Assembly: GCF_002878395.1 (NCBI RefSeq)
Contig: NC_061118.1
Span: 130,743,435 to 130,807,434 of the forward strand
Length of the DNA stretch: 64,000 nucleotides
Source: Capsicum annuum
Lineage: Eukaryota > Streptophyta > Magnoliopsida > Solanales > Solanaceae
Reading direction: 5' to 3'
In this document: positions 37,180 to 48,849 of the stretch, in pieces
Layout: the number at the start of each line of letters is the position of its first letter
Numbering within the stretch: position 1 is the first letter of the stretch
Notes under the pieces: generated by a model
The model's database searches: none
Told to the model about the DNA's origin: nothing
The model's input: the letters and a program-made list of their open reading frames with translations, nothing else
Made by a program: the position numbers and the translations under genes

Positions 37180-40100
37180 TGTTGACACCTAATTTTGCCC
37201 TCTTCAACTACGTTTAATCTCGAGTTTCTTCGATTTTCAAATAAAACCACAACAATTATTTTTTCCAAATAAATGTATTTTTTAAAAATATTTATTTGGG
37301 CTAAATTTGTCATTTAAGTGATAATTATATATTTTTGTACTTACATATACGAGATTGTATAAATGATGTCATTTAAATGAACATTTTCATCAAAATTGGA
37401 CTTTACATTAAGGAATATTAGGAAAATAAATTATAATAATTTAAATATTGATTGAAATATCATTTAATCTCAAAAATAATTTATTTGGATAAATAAGTGT
37501 TTGATTTTATTAAATCGAGAAGTGCGGGATTAAACAAGGTGTTAATTCGTATCGAATTTCGATTTGATTTAGTCGATTTATTAAATTTGATTCTAATTGG
37601 AATTAGATTGGCCTCAATTGCAATGCAATTGACCAATTGGTATTCCATTTAGATAGAATTTAAATTTAATTGCCTAAATTATAATCCAAATCCCTAAGAT
37701 ACCCAAAATAACCCAACACCACATCAATTTCGGCCCAACAGCTAGATACTCACCAGCTTATTTGTTATTTTAAAATCTCCAGCCCAAAGATTGGCCCAAT
37801 ATAATCTTAAAATAATCAGCAGCTCTCCCCCCATTTTAAGATTTGATACAACCCACTTCTCCACCGACCCGGTCCACCAAGGGTTTCTTTCCCCTTTAAT
37901 CAGCAACAACAGTCAATTCCCTAAGGTACAACAGCCAAATATTCAACGTACAACCAAACACAACATCGACCAACTTCAAACCCATCGATGCTGACCCGAA
38001 TTCGGTTCGAACCAACCCAGATTCAACCCGAACCTATCCTTCTTCATGCGTTCCACGCAATAGTACGATGAGGAAAACCTTGAAGCTTCTAGAAATGGTG
38101 AGGTGTATTCCCCCAACGGATCAATCCCATAAATCTCGGGATAAGGGTACAATTTCGTACCCATTTGGGGAATTTCGATTGGTTCTTGGGGGGAATTGAT
38201 TTTGGAAGAATTCTATTGGTTCACCAATTTTGTCTTTTTCTTGAGAGAGAAATTCGAAAGGGAGAGTCAGCTAGAAGGGGGTTAGCTCTTTTTTTTGAAT
38301 TTTGATTTTCCCATCCCTAAACTACCCCCGATTTGGTATTCTATATAAGAACCAGCTGGGTATTATTTTCGGGGGTCTTTTTTTTTTTTAGAGAATTAGG
38401 GTTCAGAAAATTGGGGGTTGGGAAAAAATTTTCGAGAGAGCTAGGTTGGGAAAATTTTGGTTAGAAAATTTTGAGTGGAAAAGGCAAAGGATCCTAGAGC
38501 TAAAAGATTTCCTTCATAGCAAAGTTTTCTCCTTTCTTTTCCTTTTGGAAGTTAATCAATCAATTCGGAAGTTCTCAAGTCAATAATATCAGTTCCCAAT
38601 GGTGACGGTCCTAGCGATTAACTCGTTGTCTTGTTTTGCTGCTCTCGAAAAGGTAATATCCTACTCCATTTAAGCTTTCGTTTGCTTCTTCTTTATTTCA
38701 TCATTCTATAGTCATGAGTAATCTTCAGATCACCCTGTATGCTGGGTTCGTTTGCTATAGGTGCCTCACTGGCCTTAGGTTTTGCCTATGATAAGTGATC
38801 TTTGAGTTGTTTATCGATTCAACATTCACCGGAGGCTGCCTTAAGGATCAGTACCTTGTGCGCTTAAATCTGGTATGTATACTGTTTTATAGGTGTTCAT
38901 CTAATATGGTCGTTGTTTCCGGAATGGTTAGATTCAAGAATATGTGTTTAGCTAGTTTGCAGGTTGGCTGGGCCTTGATTAAATTTTGAACGATTTTGAT
39001 ATTCACGTTTGGTGTATCTTCCATCTTCCTGCTTAGTAAACAAAAAAAATCTGGTGTCTTTCTCATATTTAATGCTGGCATGTGCTAGTTTAAACCCGTT
39101 TTGATGCGTCCTTTACATCTGTGTGTTCATTATGCTCGAAACTTCTAAAGTGACTTCATAACTCTCTTTAGGTTTCTGTGATTGAGCCTAACAGTAGCTA
39201 GGATAATAATTTAGTTATGCCGATATGAAAATTTTGGACTTTGTTAGTTTATCTTAGCAAGCTTCCTTTCTTTTTGAGAAATGATTTTAATTCTTTATAA
39301 TGTTTTGAGGCATTGAAAGGATTGTTTCTTTGTAAAAGACTTAAACTTTAGTGCAATTTTCGTGTGAATCTGTAAGTTGTTAATGGGAAGTTCTTGCTTG
39401 TTCCTTTGTTGGATGCCCGTTTGTCTATACCTTCGCTTCGGTCTTTCCAAACAAGGTAAAAATCTCGCTCATGTCCTTTGATTCATATTATCAATGGGAG
39501 TGGTGGGGTTAGCTCACAAATGATGTGCTTTAGCCTAAATGAGTGTCAAAAGATAAGACTTTTGTTTAAGTTTAGTGATTTGATTGCTTAAACGATCCCG
39601 TCCTTCGAGTTTTAGTTCGACCGACGAAGAATTAGTAGAATTTTGGAGTCATAATAAAGCCATCGAATTTAGCCTAACTTCTTAATGTTTTCATTCTTTG
39701 TTTATATAAGATTGGATCACATTGCTAGTTATTTGGTCGAATCATTGTTGTCCTCTCCTGCGACTGAGTGTCTTCGATTCATTATAGATGGATATATATA
39801 TATATATATATGTATATAAATGTTATGAACAACTGTTCGCAAGTGTTTGTATATATTCCTTTTCTCTTTGCAAATTATAGTAATCTATGTATGATTAATT
39901 ATCAAGTTAGATAGCACAACCTTATATTGGGTTCAATGGTTTATGTTCTTTTTGCGCGTCCAGCTTGGTGTAGTAGATTAAGACGCATTTAGTATTGGTG
40001 CAATGGGCTATGCATGTTTGGTATTTAAATAGAGTACGGATTAATAGTTTATTAAAATCCTGTGCATATGCTAATTTTCTCATTTTTATTTGCATGCACC

Positions 40101-40920
40101 TGCTCCAGAGTCCAAATGGGCTCTTTCCCCTTCTGCATTTCACAAATGGGCCATTGAGGCCCATTTCCTTTTAGAAAACCTTGGAAAGGACTAAAAAGAC
40201 AGTCACATGGTACACAGATGCGAAGAGTCGAATGAAGAAGGAAAATGGGTTAAAATCCCATTTGAAGCGGCCAAGAGACTTGAAAGTCTCATTTCCATTT
40301 CATTTATTTATTTAGTCATTTATTATTGTTGTCTTTATTTATTTAGTTATTTATTTTTATTCATTCATTTGGGCCACGAATCCAAGGTTGTATTTAATAC
40401 GGGTGGAGCGAGACTCAAGCTAACGACTCGAAAAACTAGACTGGGATGGGTGAAATGGGTCGAAAGCCCAATTAGACTAGGACAGGTTTTGTTGGTTTGG
40501 GCCGATGGCCTAAATCCCTTACTTCCTCCCCGTCCCCCTATTCTTTATGTTTGTTTTCCTTATGTGCTTTGCGAACCTAGTTAAATCCTTAGTTAAGTCA
40601 CTAAAAAACTAGTTTTGCATAAACACAAAAATATTTCCAAAATCGCTTTCTTTTCAAAAAAATCAATCATTTTTCGACAAAATTAATCTTTTCAAAGTTA
40701 ATCAAAAGACGATTTTCAAACAGTCCGGATAACCGCAAGTTAGCGGACGTTTTACGTGCTTAACACCTTCGTAAAATGTTAGTAGGAGCCACTTACTTAG
40801 AATCTCTAAACTTAAATGATTTTCCTGTTTTGAATCGTTTGAAGTAACTTTATAAAGGTTTCTTAATTCCTTTTCAGAATTAAGTGGCAACTCTTGATAA
40901 GTCAAAATTTTCGCAAAACA
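37180..40920 (+). repeat. 5' LTR of an Ogre/Tat-like Ty3/gypsy element (about 3.7 kb)
   Basis: The start tgttgacacctaattttgcc is a common LTR start in Solanaceae, and it interrupts the transposase reading frame. The end ...ttcgcaaaaca at 40920 is followed after 4 bp by a primer site. A 3.7-kb LTR is long, which fits the Tat/Ogre lineage. A (TA)n run lies at 39791-39812. At 40144-40290 three perfect hairpins stand in a row (9-, 7- and 7-bp stems). No 3' LTR is in the window, so the element is truncated and the target duplication cannot be checked. Confidence 0.75.
40144..40290. repeat. three perfect hairpins in the Ogre/Tat-like LTR
   Basis: Hairpin 1, 40144-40166: AAATGGGCC, 5-base loop, GGCCCATTT. 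Hairpin 2, 40243-40263: AAATGGG, 7-base loop, CCCATTT. Hairpin 3, 40275-40290: GAGACTT, 2-base loop, AAGTCTC. Related aaatgggtc...agccca and tttgggcc-gat-ggccta words follow to about 40520. Confidence 0.9.
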
Positions 40921-40924
40921 GAAA

Positions 40925-40942
40925 TGGCGACTCTGCTGGGGA
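40925..40942 (+). other. primer binding site of the Ogre/Tat-like element
   Basis: TGGCGACTCTGCTGGGGA begins four bases after the LTR end. This sequence is the primer site reported for Ogre/Tat-like elements, complementary to the 3' end of a tRNA (tRNA-Arg as I recall). It fixes the orientation as plus. Confidence 0.85.
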
Positions 40943-41361
40943 ATCAATCATTTGGTTAGAACCTACATCATTTAAACTGTTTTGGGGTTTCGTGGGTATC
41001 CCGACACCTATTGATCAATTCCAAAAGTGTGTTGGAAATACAAACAGTTTATTAGCACGTAAGTCGTCTGATGGTTTGTATTTTCAAACTCAAGTTGTCC
41101 GCTTGAGAATCAGTGTTCAAACCCACTCTATATATCTAGGATAGAGCGAAACCAAAATCCTATTTCAGGCATGAGCCTAGGACGACCCAATACCCGAGCG
41201 GGGTATTGGGTTCATTAGAAAACCTGCCCTTCGTCTATTGACCCCGAGTCAATTACAGACGAATCATATTTATGTGTTAAAGAAATATATGCTTGTCTAA
41301 TTCAATCCATTACCCTTTGGGGGACAGGGGAAGGCTTATCTTTGTTTGCTTTCGTGTAGGT

Positions 41362-42330
41362 ATGGCTCAATTGCATTCCCATGAGAAATTCAAGATAGTT
41401 ACTAAACCCAACAATTACCTGAAACTATGGTGGGACTATATGAGCGCAGAAGAGAGAAAAATTGTTAGAACACACATCGGATACCTGCCTTCATTGATCG
41501 AAATGGATGCTTGGCCCGAAATGATCCACATGCTTATCACTTTTTGGGATGATCAGAATATGGTGTTTCGCTTCGGGAATGTAGAATTGACTCCTACCAT
41601 CGAAGAAGTGTTAATTTTCTATGAGAGTATTGAAATGTGTTTCAAGAGAAAGGAAAAAATTGATAAGAACATTTTAGTTCCTGCCGTGTGGGACCGTCAA
41701 ACATCAAAGAGGCTTTTTTAACTGACGACGACACCTGGCTAGGGGAACGTGATAGAGAAAATATCACTTTTCGGGAGTTGTATCATCGGTTTGGAAGATT
41801 TAATGCCTTCTACAAATTTGGACATAAATTTGAGTCCGAAGCAAAATGGAAGGAGATGAGAGCCTTTGCGTTTGTGGTAGGTCTACTCGGAACCATGGTG
41901 TTCCCACAAGGGGAAAATGGCACAATTCATCCAAGGTTTGTTACGGTGGCTCATGCACTTTTCTTTGGAGTAGATTATGATTCTAACAAGGTATTCCACA
42001 ATTTAGCTCCCATGATTGTCGCTGACATATATCGAGCCCTGGGAAGGTGTCAAGTTGAAAATCGTTTCTTTCAAGGTTGCAACCTCATATTACAATGGTG
42101 GATGATGAAGCATTTGGTAAAGGATTCGAGAACGATACAACCTGATCATAAAATAAGGGTGGATATGCTGGCTTCGCATGACATGTGATTGTTTCTACAT
42201 AAGTTCAAAAGGGAAGCATCTCACAAATTTTGGTTTAAGACTTTCGGGGAATTAAGAGATGACGATGTGCAATGGTCCATTAAATCTCTTCGTTCAAGGA
42301 AATACACCTTTCTCTCGCAGTTATTCTCCC
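41362..42330 (+). pseudogene. ORF1 of the Ogre/Tat-like element (DUF7745-like protein), frameshifted
   Basis: Ogre-lineage elements carry an extra ORF of unknown function between the primer site and gag, and this gene sits there. The first frame starts at ATG 41362 (MAQLHSHEKFKIVTKPNNYL) and includes LGYLPSLIEMDAWPEMIHML-like and VFRFGNVELTPTIEEVL segments. It stops near 41721. The second frame (from about 41688) continues with FRELYHRFGRF, FGLLGTMVFPQGE-like, ALFFGVDYDS and GCNLILQWWMMKHLV segments. A third piece (LRDDDVQWSIKSLRSRKY) lies at about 42250-42310. I recognise it as the plant domain catalogued as DUF7745, related to plant mobile domain proteins. One frameshift near 41690 and a stop at 42186 break it. 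Confidence 0.7.
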
Positions 42331-42779
42331 AAACACCTTATGTTGTTTAAGCGTCACCCCGAGCAACCCATCCGTACAAATTTGGACCGAGGCAATAACT
42401 ATATTAATTTTCATTCTTGGTTGCGGCAGTGCAAGGCTTTCGAGGCCTTTCAAAAGTTCATTGAACCCTTAAAATCAGTCCAATCACTATTGAATCTTTA
42501 CACTGCCACTAAAAATTTTGTCCCTTCTCCTAACTTGACATATAAACATTAGCAAAATCATCATTCAACTGTAAAAGGGTATCGATACCACCTACTTGGT
42601 CTCTCGGCCTTATCAGTTCGAACCTATCAATCTTAACTATAAAATGTGATATCTTATTTGAATAATTAATGCCTAATCAGTAAAAAACTTCATTCACAAA
42701 ATCAGTCTACTCTATGTGTATTTTCATGATAATATGATCAGTAATACATACCTCCCACATATGAAGTGGTTCCATCTGT
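42331..42779. other. junction between the Ogre/Tat-like fragment and the Ulp1-type fragment
   Basis: A short plus-strand frame (to 42552) resembles nothing I know. Somewhere between 42330 and 42780 the plus-strand element ends and the minus-strand gene remnant begins. I see no LTR end or target duplication, so a deletion or rearrangement is likely. Confidence 0.35.
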
Positions 42780-42883
42780 AAGCAACTTATTTCTCCGAAC
42801 CCATCTTTACTCTAGCCTTTTATGTTGGTCGGACAAAAATTGATCCACTTTCACTTCTCTTTCTTTTGGGAGACATCTTTTAT
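42780..42883 (-). pseudogene. Ulp1-type gene, N-terminal exon fragment (second copy)
   Basis: On the minus strand a good acceptor (ctcttgcttgtag) leads to ATG at 42876 and MSPKRKRSESGS, then a stop. This is homologous to the plus-strand exon at 59583 (MYPKRKETESES), including the acceptor and the seven bases before the ATG. Only about 30 codons remain before similarity is lost. The upstream intron carries palindromic array 2, just as in the plus-strand gene. Confidence 0.7.
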
Positions 42884-42959
42884 CTACAAGCAAGAGAAAA
42901 TAAAAAATAACATCACAATTAATGCCTGCATAGTTTAAAAAAAGAGGGTAACACAAAAT

Positions 42960-43190
42960 TCAATAAAGGGGTAACATAAAAAAACCATATGTTGCAACAG
43001 TGACCCATCTGTTGTAACAGCTGACCCATCAGTTGCAACAGGTGGGTAATCTATTGATGAAATCAAATAAGCCTTGCTACTGGTTTGATTTCTTCCAACA
43101 GGTGTACTGTCTATTACAACAGAAGGGTATTCCAACAGCTGATTCATCAGTTGCAACATATGGGAAATCTGTTGGAAGACCGATACTGAT
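42960..43190. repeat. CTGTTGCAACAG palindromic array 2
   Basis: Degenerate copies such as atgttgcaacagtgaccc, atctgttgtaacagctg and cagttgcaacaggtggg lie in the intron upstream (minus sense) of the exon at 42883. Left of them the sequence continues into the exon; right of them a VVGGVGVAT peptide remains (43200-43240). Confidence 0.85.
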
Positions 43191-43959
43191 TCATTAGCTG
43201 TAACAGTTGCAACACCAACACCACCAACAACAAAGAAAGAAATAAGAAATAACCAATAAGACTTTTTAAGTTCTCCCATTAGATGACTTTTTTAAATATT
43301 TTAATAAAAACAACAGTTTGTTCATTCAAGACTCAAAAGTCACCTTTTCTTCAATTTTCTCAATAAATAAGATATGAGTAATGGGTAAATAAATAAAATC
43401 AATAAATGAAAATAACTAATTTAAATAACCAGTGTAAATATATGATATTCACAATTTCAATTTTCATTATAGAAAACATGATAAATTTGATGAAACAGGC
43501 AAAAAGAAGACGAAAAAGCAAGAATAATAGCAGAGAGCGTAGATCTAATAGTGAATCATACCTGGATGTCAAAAGCAAAGGCCTCAAAACACCAATTTCA
43601 GTCGAGAAAAGATATGGATTGGTTGAGATCCAAAAGGATCCTCAAGCGAAAGATGAGAGAAAAAAGAGGGCATAGAGAAAAAAATATGTTTGATATTAAC
43701 CTAAAGAGGAGAGAAAAAAGATAGATGAATTATTTAATATGTGGTTGAAGGAGATTAGATGGGTTTAAATATTTATTAATAATTTATGGTGGTGAAACTC
43801 TTTGAGGAGAACGAGGAGACGATGATGGTGACACTGAAAAGACAAGATAAGACAACTCAATGAGGTGATTTTTTAGTTATCCAGCAAAACTTTTTACTGC
43901 CTTAGTATTTTTATATTTATTTTAATCAAAAAATTGCTTTAGAATTTAAAAAATATCTT
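43191..43959 (-). other. 5' region of the minus-strand Ulp1-type copy
   Basis: A short Gly/Val stretch (VVGGVGVATVTANE, minus strand, about 43191-43230) corresponds by position to the large glycine-rich tract at 58800-59250 in the plus-strand copy. The rest, including the lysine/arginine-rich plus-strand frame at 43406-43675, is not recognisable and may be chance. Confidence 0.4.
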
Positions 43960-43964
43960 AAAAC

Positions 43965-44273
43965 AGATAAGTCATATGCTATAACAGATGTCTACATCTA
44001 TTTGAAAAATTTCAACAAATCAGTCATCTGTCGCAACAGATGGAAACATCGATTTGTTAATTTTAAATAGATAATTCATATGTTGCAACAGATGTCATTA
44101 TCTGATTGATAATTTCCAATAAATATATCATCTGTTGCAACATATGACATTATCTGTTAGATAATGACCAACAAATATGTCATCAGTTGCAATAAGTAGA
44201 ACATCTATTTTAATAGATGTCTACGATTATTTGATAATTTACAATAGATGTGTCATCAATTGCAATAGGTTAG
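43965..44273. repeat. CTGTTGCAACAG palindromic array 3
   Basis: About nine degenerate copies (catatgttgcaacagatg, tcatctgttgcaacatatg and others), alternating with a gataattt..aataa phrase at about 60-bp steps. The array ends where the 165-bp satellite begins. Confidence 0.88.
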
Positions 44274-44471
44274 GTCAAGCCATTATTTGAAATATCTAAA
44301 TTGATTTAGCTAAAATTAGGGATGGGTTGATAGGGTCAACTATAATTTCAATTGTGTCATTGTAATTGCATGTTGTTGGTATTGCGTTCGTCCTGGCCTG
44401 TGTCGTCGACTGATCAATTTGTGTTGAAATGATTCATATCAAGTCATTATTTGAAATATTAAATTGATTTA
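44274..44471. repeat. 165-bp tandem satellite, left part (split by the Athila-like element)
   Basis: Just over one monomer (gatttagctaaaattaggg ... gtcgactgatcaattt). It ends at ATTTA (44467-44471), the target duplication of the inserted element, and resumes at 57422. Confidence 0.9.
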
Positions 44472-44779
44472 TGATCTTGGGCATATTTATATGTCCAAAC
44501 ATCGCTATTTACCCATATTTGGAATTGTTTCAAAAATAAAAAGTATTAAAAATACATTGAAGTGCTAGTTAAATTGTGTTTTATGGCTAAATGATGTGAT
44601 TAGAGAAATAGGGTTGATTTCACATGGATTTGGAAAAAAATGGGATACAAATCATGATGAGGCAAAGGACCATGCGGATCGAATGCAAAAACATATAGAG
44701 ATGCACGAGAGTAAAGAGAAAAGAAAGGAGCTGAGGATAGATCAGATGAAAGAAAGAAACTGGAGAAAAATATTAGTGA

Positions 44780-45150
44780 CACGATGCGATCTCAACGCAT
44801 CACGTCAACTGGTAACATTGTGTGCCTTAGCCAGAACTTGAAGAACAATTTTCAGTGCATCGACGCGATATCAACGCGTCGCGTCGATGCGTAATTTTTG
44901 TGACTTAGCAGAAATTCCATGTACAACTTCCAGTGTATCAACGCAATATCAATACGTCACATTAATGCTTCAGGTTTTGACACTTAGCTGAATATTGAGG
45001 AGCGACTTCCAGTGACATGATGCGATGTCAACGCATCGCGTCGTGTGGTGAAAAAATGGATTTAGCTTGATTTTTAAAGATGAATTCCAGTGTGACAACT
45101 CTATGTTGACGCGACACGTTGGTTGTCTTAACACAATTTGTGATGCGTCT
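44780..45150. repeat. CpG-rich inverted repeat cluster in the Athila-like LTR
   Basis: Repeated phrases of the form cgatgcgat-tcaacgc-tcgcgtcgatg occur about five times. The clearest pair is GCATCGACGCG (44857-44867) and CGCGTCGATGC (44880-44890), a perfect 11-bp inverted repeat with a 12-base loop. The partner LTR has the same cluster at 56095-56465 with CpG decay, and related copies lie at 51985-52130 within the element. Confidence 0.9.
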
Positions 45151-45185
45151 CATCAATGGTGCAGATCTGGTAAAAATTTCCCAAG

Positions 45186-45193
45186 TATAAAAG
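45186..45193 (+). promoter_or_regulatory. TATA-like box of the 5' LTR
   Basis: tataaaag lies about 700 bp into the LTR and is conserved in the 3' LTR at 56497-56504. It is preceded by the CpG-rich repeat cluster. A transcription start shortly downstream is inferred, not shown. Confidence 0.55.
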
Positions 45194-46117
45194 AAACACG
45201 TGAGCACAATTACAGAGGGGGTCTTGGCAAGCATAGCAGCGGTGAAAAAGCATAAAATTCTCTCTTTTAGGGTTCTTAATATTTTTTTTGAAATTCTTTA
45301 CTTCAAGAATTATTTTGGGTATGATTAATTACTTATTTTGGATGTTGAATTCAAACATGAGTGGCTAAACACCCTTATTCTGGGATTGAGGCCAAGAACA
45401 TGATTACTCTTTTATATTCTTATTCATAGTTTCTTTTTGGTTTATCGTCTGGGTTGTTCTTAATTTCTTGAGCTTACTATTTTGATGAGTGGCCACCATT
45501 AGAATAAATCTATATTTCTATGTGCATTCGGGAGGAGAATCGTAGGTTAGAAAGAAGAAATTAAGAAGCAAGGTTCTTATCCTTTTATAAAATAAGGGGT
45601 TTGAATTAGCATCTAGGATAGCGATATACCTAGAATCCTTGCTTGGTTCAAATACAAGAAGATAACTTTATGAATCTAGAAGAATTGTTGTATCTCTACG
45701 GGATTTGTAGCTACAATATTCAATAGATAGAAGATTTGAGGTAGGGAGACCAAGATCGTGGTATAAACCTTGCAAATCAACAACCTGATAACTAATTAGA
45801 CAGTGACAAGAATAGAGAATTGTATGATTGTTAGAAATGCCTCAACCCTGGAATCCTCATCATAATTGATTACAACCGTTGCTTGCTTTGCTCTAGTCAT
45901 AAATTTTTTATTTCTTGTTTATTAATTTACATTTTTATTCTCAAAATCAAAATCATCTTGATAATATACAACACCTAATACTCATTGTCTGGAACTAAAA
46001 GTTGGTTAAAATTCTAGTTGTTTAGTCCTTGTGGGAACGATATCTGACTGTCTAAATCACTATATTACTTGAACGATCACGTGCACTTGCGTGTGCGTCT
46101 GAGTCACAATAAGTTTT

Positions 46118-46135
46118 TGGCACCATTGCCGGGGA
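46118..46135 (+). other. primer binding site of the Athila-like element
   Basis: TGGCACCATTGCCGGGGA starts six bases after the LTR end. It matches the usual Athila primer site TGGCGCCGTTGCCGGGGA at 16 of 18 positions, with both changes G to A. Confidence 0.9.
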
Positions 46136-46225
46136 TCTAATACAATTAATAAATTGCTAAATTTTTGGTTTTTGATATAAAGTGTAGGTGTTAACAACTT
46201 GATCTTAGCAGCTGAATATTTGCAG

Positions 46226-47960
46226 GTTTAGCTGAATCCAGAACTGGTGAGACATAAAGAACTGGTAGAGCCTTTTGCAGAACCAGGGCAAATCTTTCAA
46301 CAAAGACGAAGAATGGTTGAATAACAAAATGAATTGGCTGATCCAAATGCCAGGAATATTCCACCTCCTGTCATTCCTGTTATTCAAGCAGTTCCTGTTC
46401 AACCAGCAGCAAGACCTGTTCGTGAGGTGGCAATCTCACTTACGAACCATGTGACTAACAGCATTTGAAAACCTGAGCCAGGAGGTCTTTGGGAATTGAA
46501 ATAAAATATGGTGCAATTGTTGAATTCTGTGGGGCAATTTCACGAACTTTCATATGAGGATCCGCATCAGCATATACAGACCTTCCTGGAAATAAGTGAT
46601 ACATAAATTCCTAAAGATGTGAATGTTCATTATGTCAGATTGACACTCTTCTTTTTCTCTCTAAATAGGGAAGCAAAGAGGCAGTTACATACTGAACCAC
46701 CAAACTCCATCATTTCTTGGGAAGATTATGCTCAAAAGTTCCTTATTTGATTCTTTCCATCCCAGAAGACTGTAAGATTAAGGAGTGAGATCTTGAGTTT
46801 CAGACAAAAAGAAGGAGAAAATCTCTACCAAGCTTGGGAGAGAATTAAAGGCATGCTCAGAAATTGTCCTCATCACCATCAATCGAATGATGTCTTAGTT
46901 CACACATTTATATAAGGCCTTAAGTCGAATACAAATATTCTTTTGGATTCAGCAGTAGGAGGCCAAGTTTTGGAGAAAACTTATGAAAAATTGTATAAAC
47001 TCTTAAATTGAATCTCACAAGGGAATCCTGACTGGCATGCAGACTCAAAGAGTGCTCCCAAGAAGGTTGTAGGGGTATTGGATGTAGATCAATTCACTGC
47101 ATTACAGGCATAGATTACAGCAATGCAAAACCATATGACTACTCAGCTGAACAACCTAAAGTTGGGTGTGACACAACCAGCAGCCGTAGCAAATGTAGTT
47201 CAACAGGTATATCCGTGATGTGAAGTTTGTAGAAGTGGTGAGCACACAGCAGACGCATGTTTTATTAATCCAAATTTAGTTAACTATGTGGGTAATGCAA
47301 ATTGTCAGGGTCAACAGAATTTTGGCAACACGTAGAATCCCAATTGGAGGAACCACCCCAATTTCTCATGGGGTGGAAATCAGGCACAGAATGCAAATCA
47401 GTACAAAGGACTAGTGCAACTAAATCCACAGTCAGCTCAAAATAATCAGGCGATCGCTCAGACTAGCAATATGGAGGAATTGATTAAGCAGTTTATGGCT
47501 CAACAAGCATAGTTTACAGCTGACATAAAGACTCAACAAGCACAGTTTAAAGCTAAGTTGAAGAGTCAATAATTGCTTACAAGAAATCTAGAGTTGCAGT
47601 TGGGTCGAATTGCAGTATTAAGGAATACAAGGCCACAAGAAGCATTACTTAGCAATATAGAGGCCAATTCGAAGTAGGTAAATATTGTTACAACACGGAG
47701 TGGGCTGCAAACTAAGGAGAGGGTTTAGGAGCAGGATAATCCCACATTCACTGATGATATTTTGAAAGATAATGTAGATAAGGAAGTTAAGGAAAAAGAG
47801 GTAAGAGATGAAATTCGTACGGAAAAGAAGACTATACCCTTACCCTTTCCTCAAAAGGCCAGAAAGCATCAAGAAAAATTAAATTATAAGAAGTTCCTAG
47901 ATCTTTTGAAGCAGGGTTCAAGTAAACCTGCCTCTTGTTGACATTCTGCAGAGTGTACCA
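46226..47960 (+). pseudogene. gag of the Athila-like element
   Basis: Capsid-nucleocapsid precursor that forms the element's cytoplasmic particles. One frame can be followed with about ten stops. It shows a proline-rich front (IPPPVIPVIQAVPVQPAARP), then the gag core (LNREAKRQLH, ISWEDYAQKFL.FFPSQKT and RSEILSFRQKEGENLYQAWERIK). Next are a CCHC zinc knuckle CEVCRSGEHTADAC (47219-47260), a Gln/Asn-rich stretch, and a KARKHQEKLNYKKFLDLLKQ segment leading to protease. Most stops are TGA or TAG where Trp, Arg or Gln is expected, as from C-to-T decay. The start is taken loosely because no clear ATG stands out. Confidence 0.85.
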
Positions 47961-48061
47961 AAATATGCGAAATACTTGAAGGATAGTGTTGCTAATAAGA
48001 ATCGGTTGACCGAATATGCTACAGTTGCACTTAATCAAGAGTGCACGTCCAAAATTTAAAA

Positions 48062-48520
48062 TAAACTGCCCATGAAATTGAAGGATCCAGGTAGTTTCAC
48101 CTTACAGATTACCATTGAACAAACTATTTGTGCACGTGAATTGTGTGACTTAGGTGCTAGCATAAATCTTATACCCGCATCATGGTACCAGAAGATCGGT
48201 CTTGGGAGTCCTAAACCCATGACTATTGTGTTAAAGTTGGTGGATAGGTCCATTGCTAGGCCAGATAATATTGTTGAAGATGTGTTGGTGCAAGTGGAAT
48301 CTTTAATCTTTCCGGTGGATTTTGTAATTCTTGACTTTGAGGTTGATCCTGTTGTTTCATTTATTTTGGGATGACCTTTTTTAGCAACAAGACAGTCACT
48401 CATTCATGTAGCTGCTAAAAAAATGATAATGCGAGCACGTGATAAAGTGAAAGTTTTTTATGTGTGCAAAGCGGCGAAACTGCCATCCATATATAAGGAG
48501 TTATCTTCTATATCAGTTAT
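48062..48520 (+). pseudogene. aspartic protease domain of the Athila-like element
   Basis: Retropepsin-like enzyme that processes the polyprotein. The catalytic-loop segment is LCDLGASINLIPASWYQKIG, with DLGAS typical of Athila proteases. It is followed by DRSIARPDNIVEDVLVQVES and PVDFVILDF. The frame runs 48072-48374 and meets TGA at 48375, where Arg of the FILG-R-PFLATRQ motif is expected (CGA to TGA). Coding similarity continues to about 48520. It joins gag upstream and RT downstream. Confidence 0.88.
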
Positions 48521-48849
48521 TGATCTTGCTTTGGATTGACAGTTGTTGTTGTTTGATGATCCATTAGAGTGAGCTTTGATGGGTCATGATCTATATGGAG
48601 ACGTGAAATCATTAGAACTAATCTAGGTTATGAATTTGGCAGTGGTTGGGATGATGAAAGTGCCTGTTGCACCATTAAATAGGCTAATTGGTCCATCGCC
48701 CAAGCCCTCAGTTAAAGAAGCTCCTAACTTGGAGCTTAAGGTTCTTCCTTCTCACTTGCAATATGTTTTTCTTGGTGATCAAGATACTTTGCCTATTATT
48801 TTGTCTGCAAGATTATCATATGTATAGGTAAAATAAGCTATAACAGTTC

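Larger units (their letters stand above)
44472..46111 (+). repeat. 5' LTR of the Athila-like element
   Basis: Starts tgatcttggg and ends ...gagtcacaata (caaca in the partner). It contains the CpG-rich inverted repeats at 44780-45150 and a TATA-like box at 45186. The two LTRs align along their full length with scattered differences, mostly transitions. Confidence 0.95.

Noticed and set aside
43406..43675. Lys/Arg-rich 89-codon plus-strand frame as a gene
   Set aside because: No homology I can recall, A-rich composition, and it lies antisense to the Ulp1-type gene remnant.
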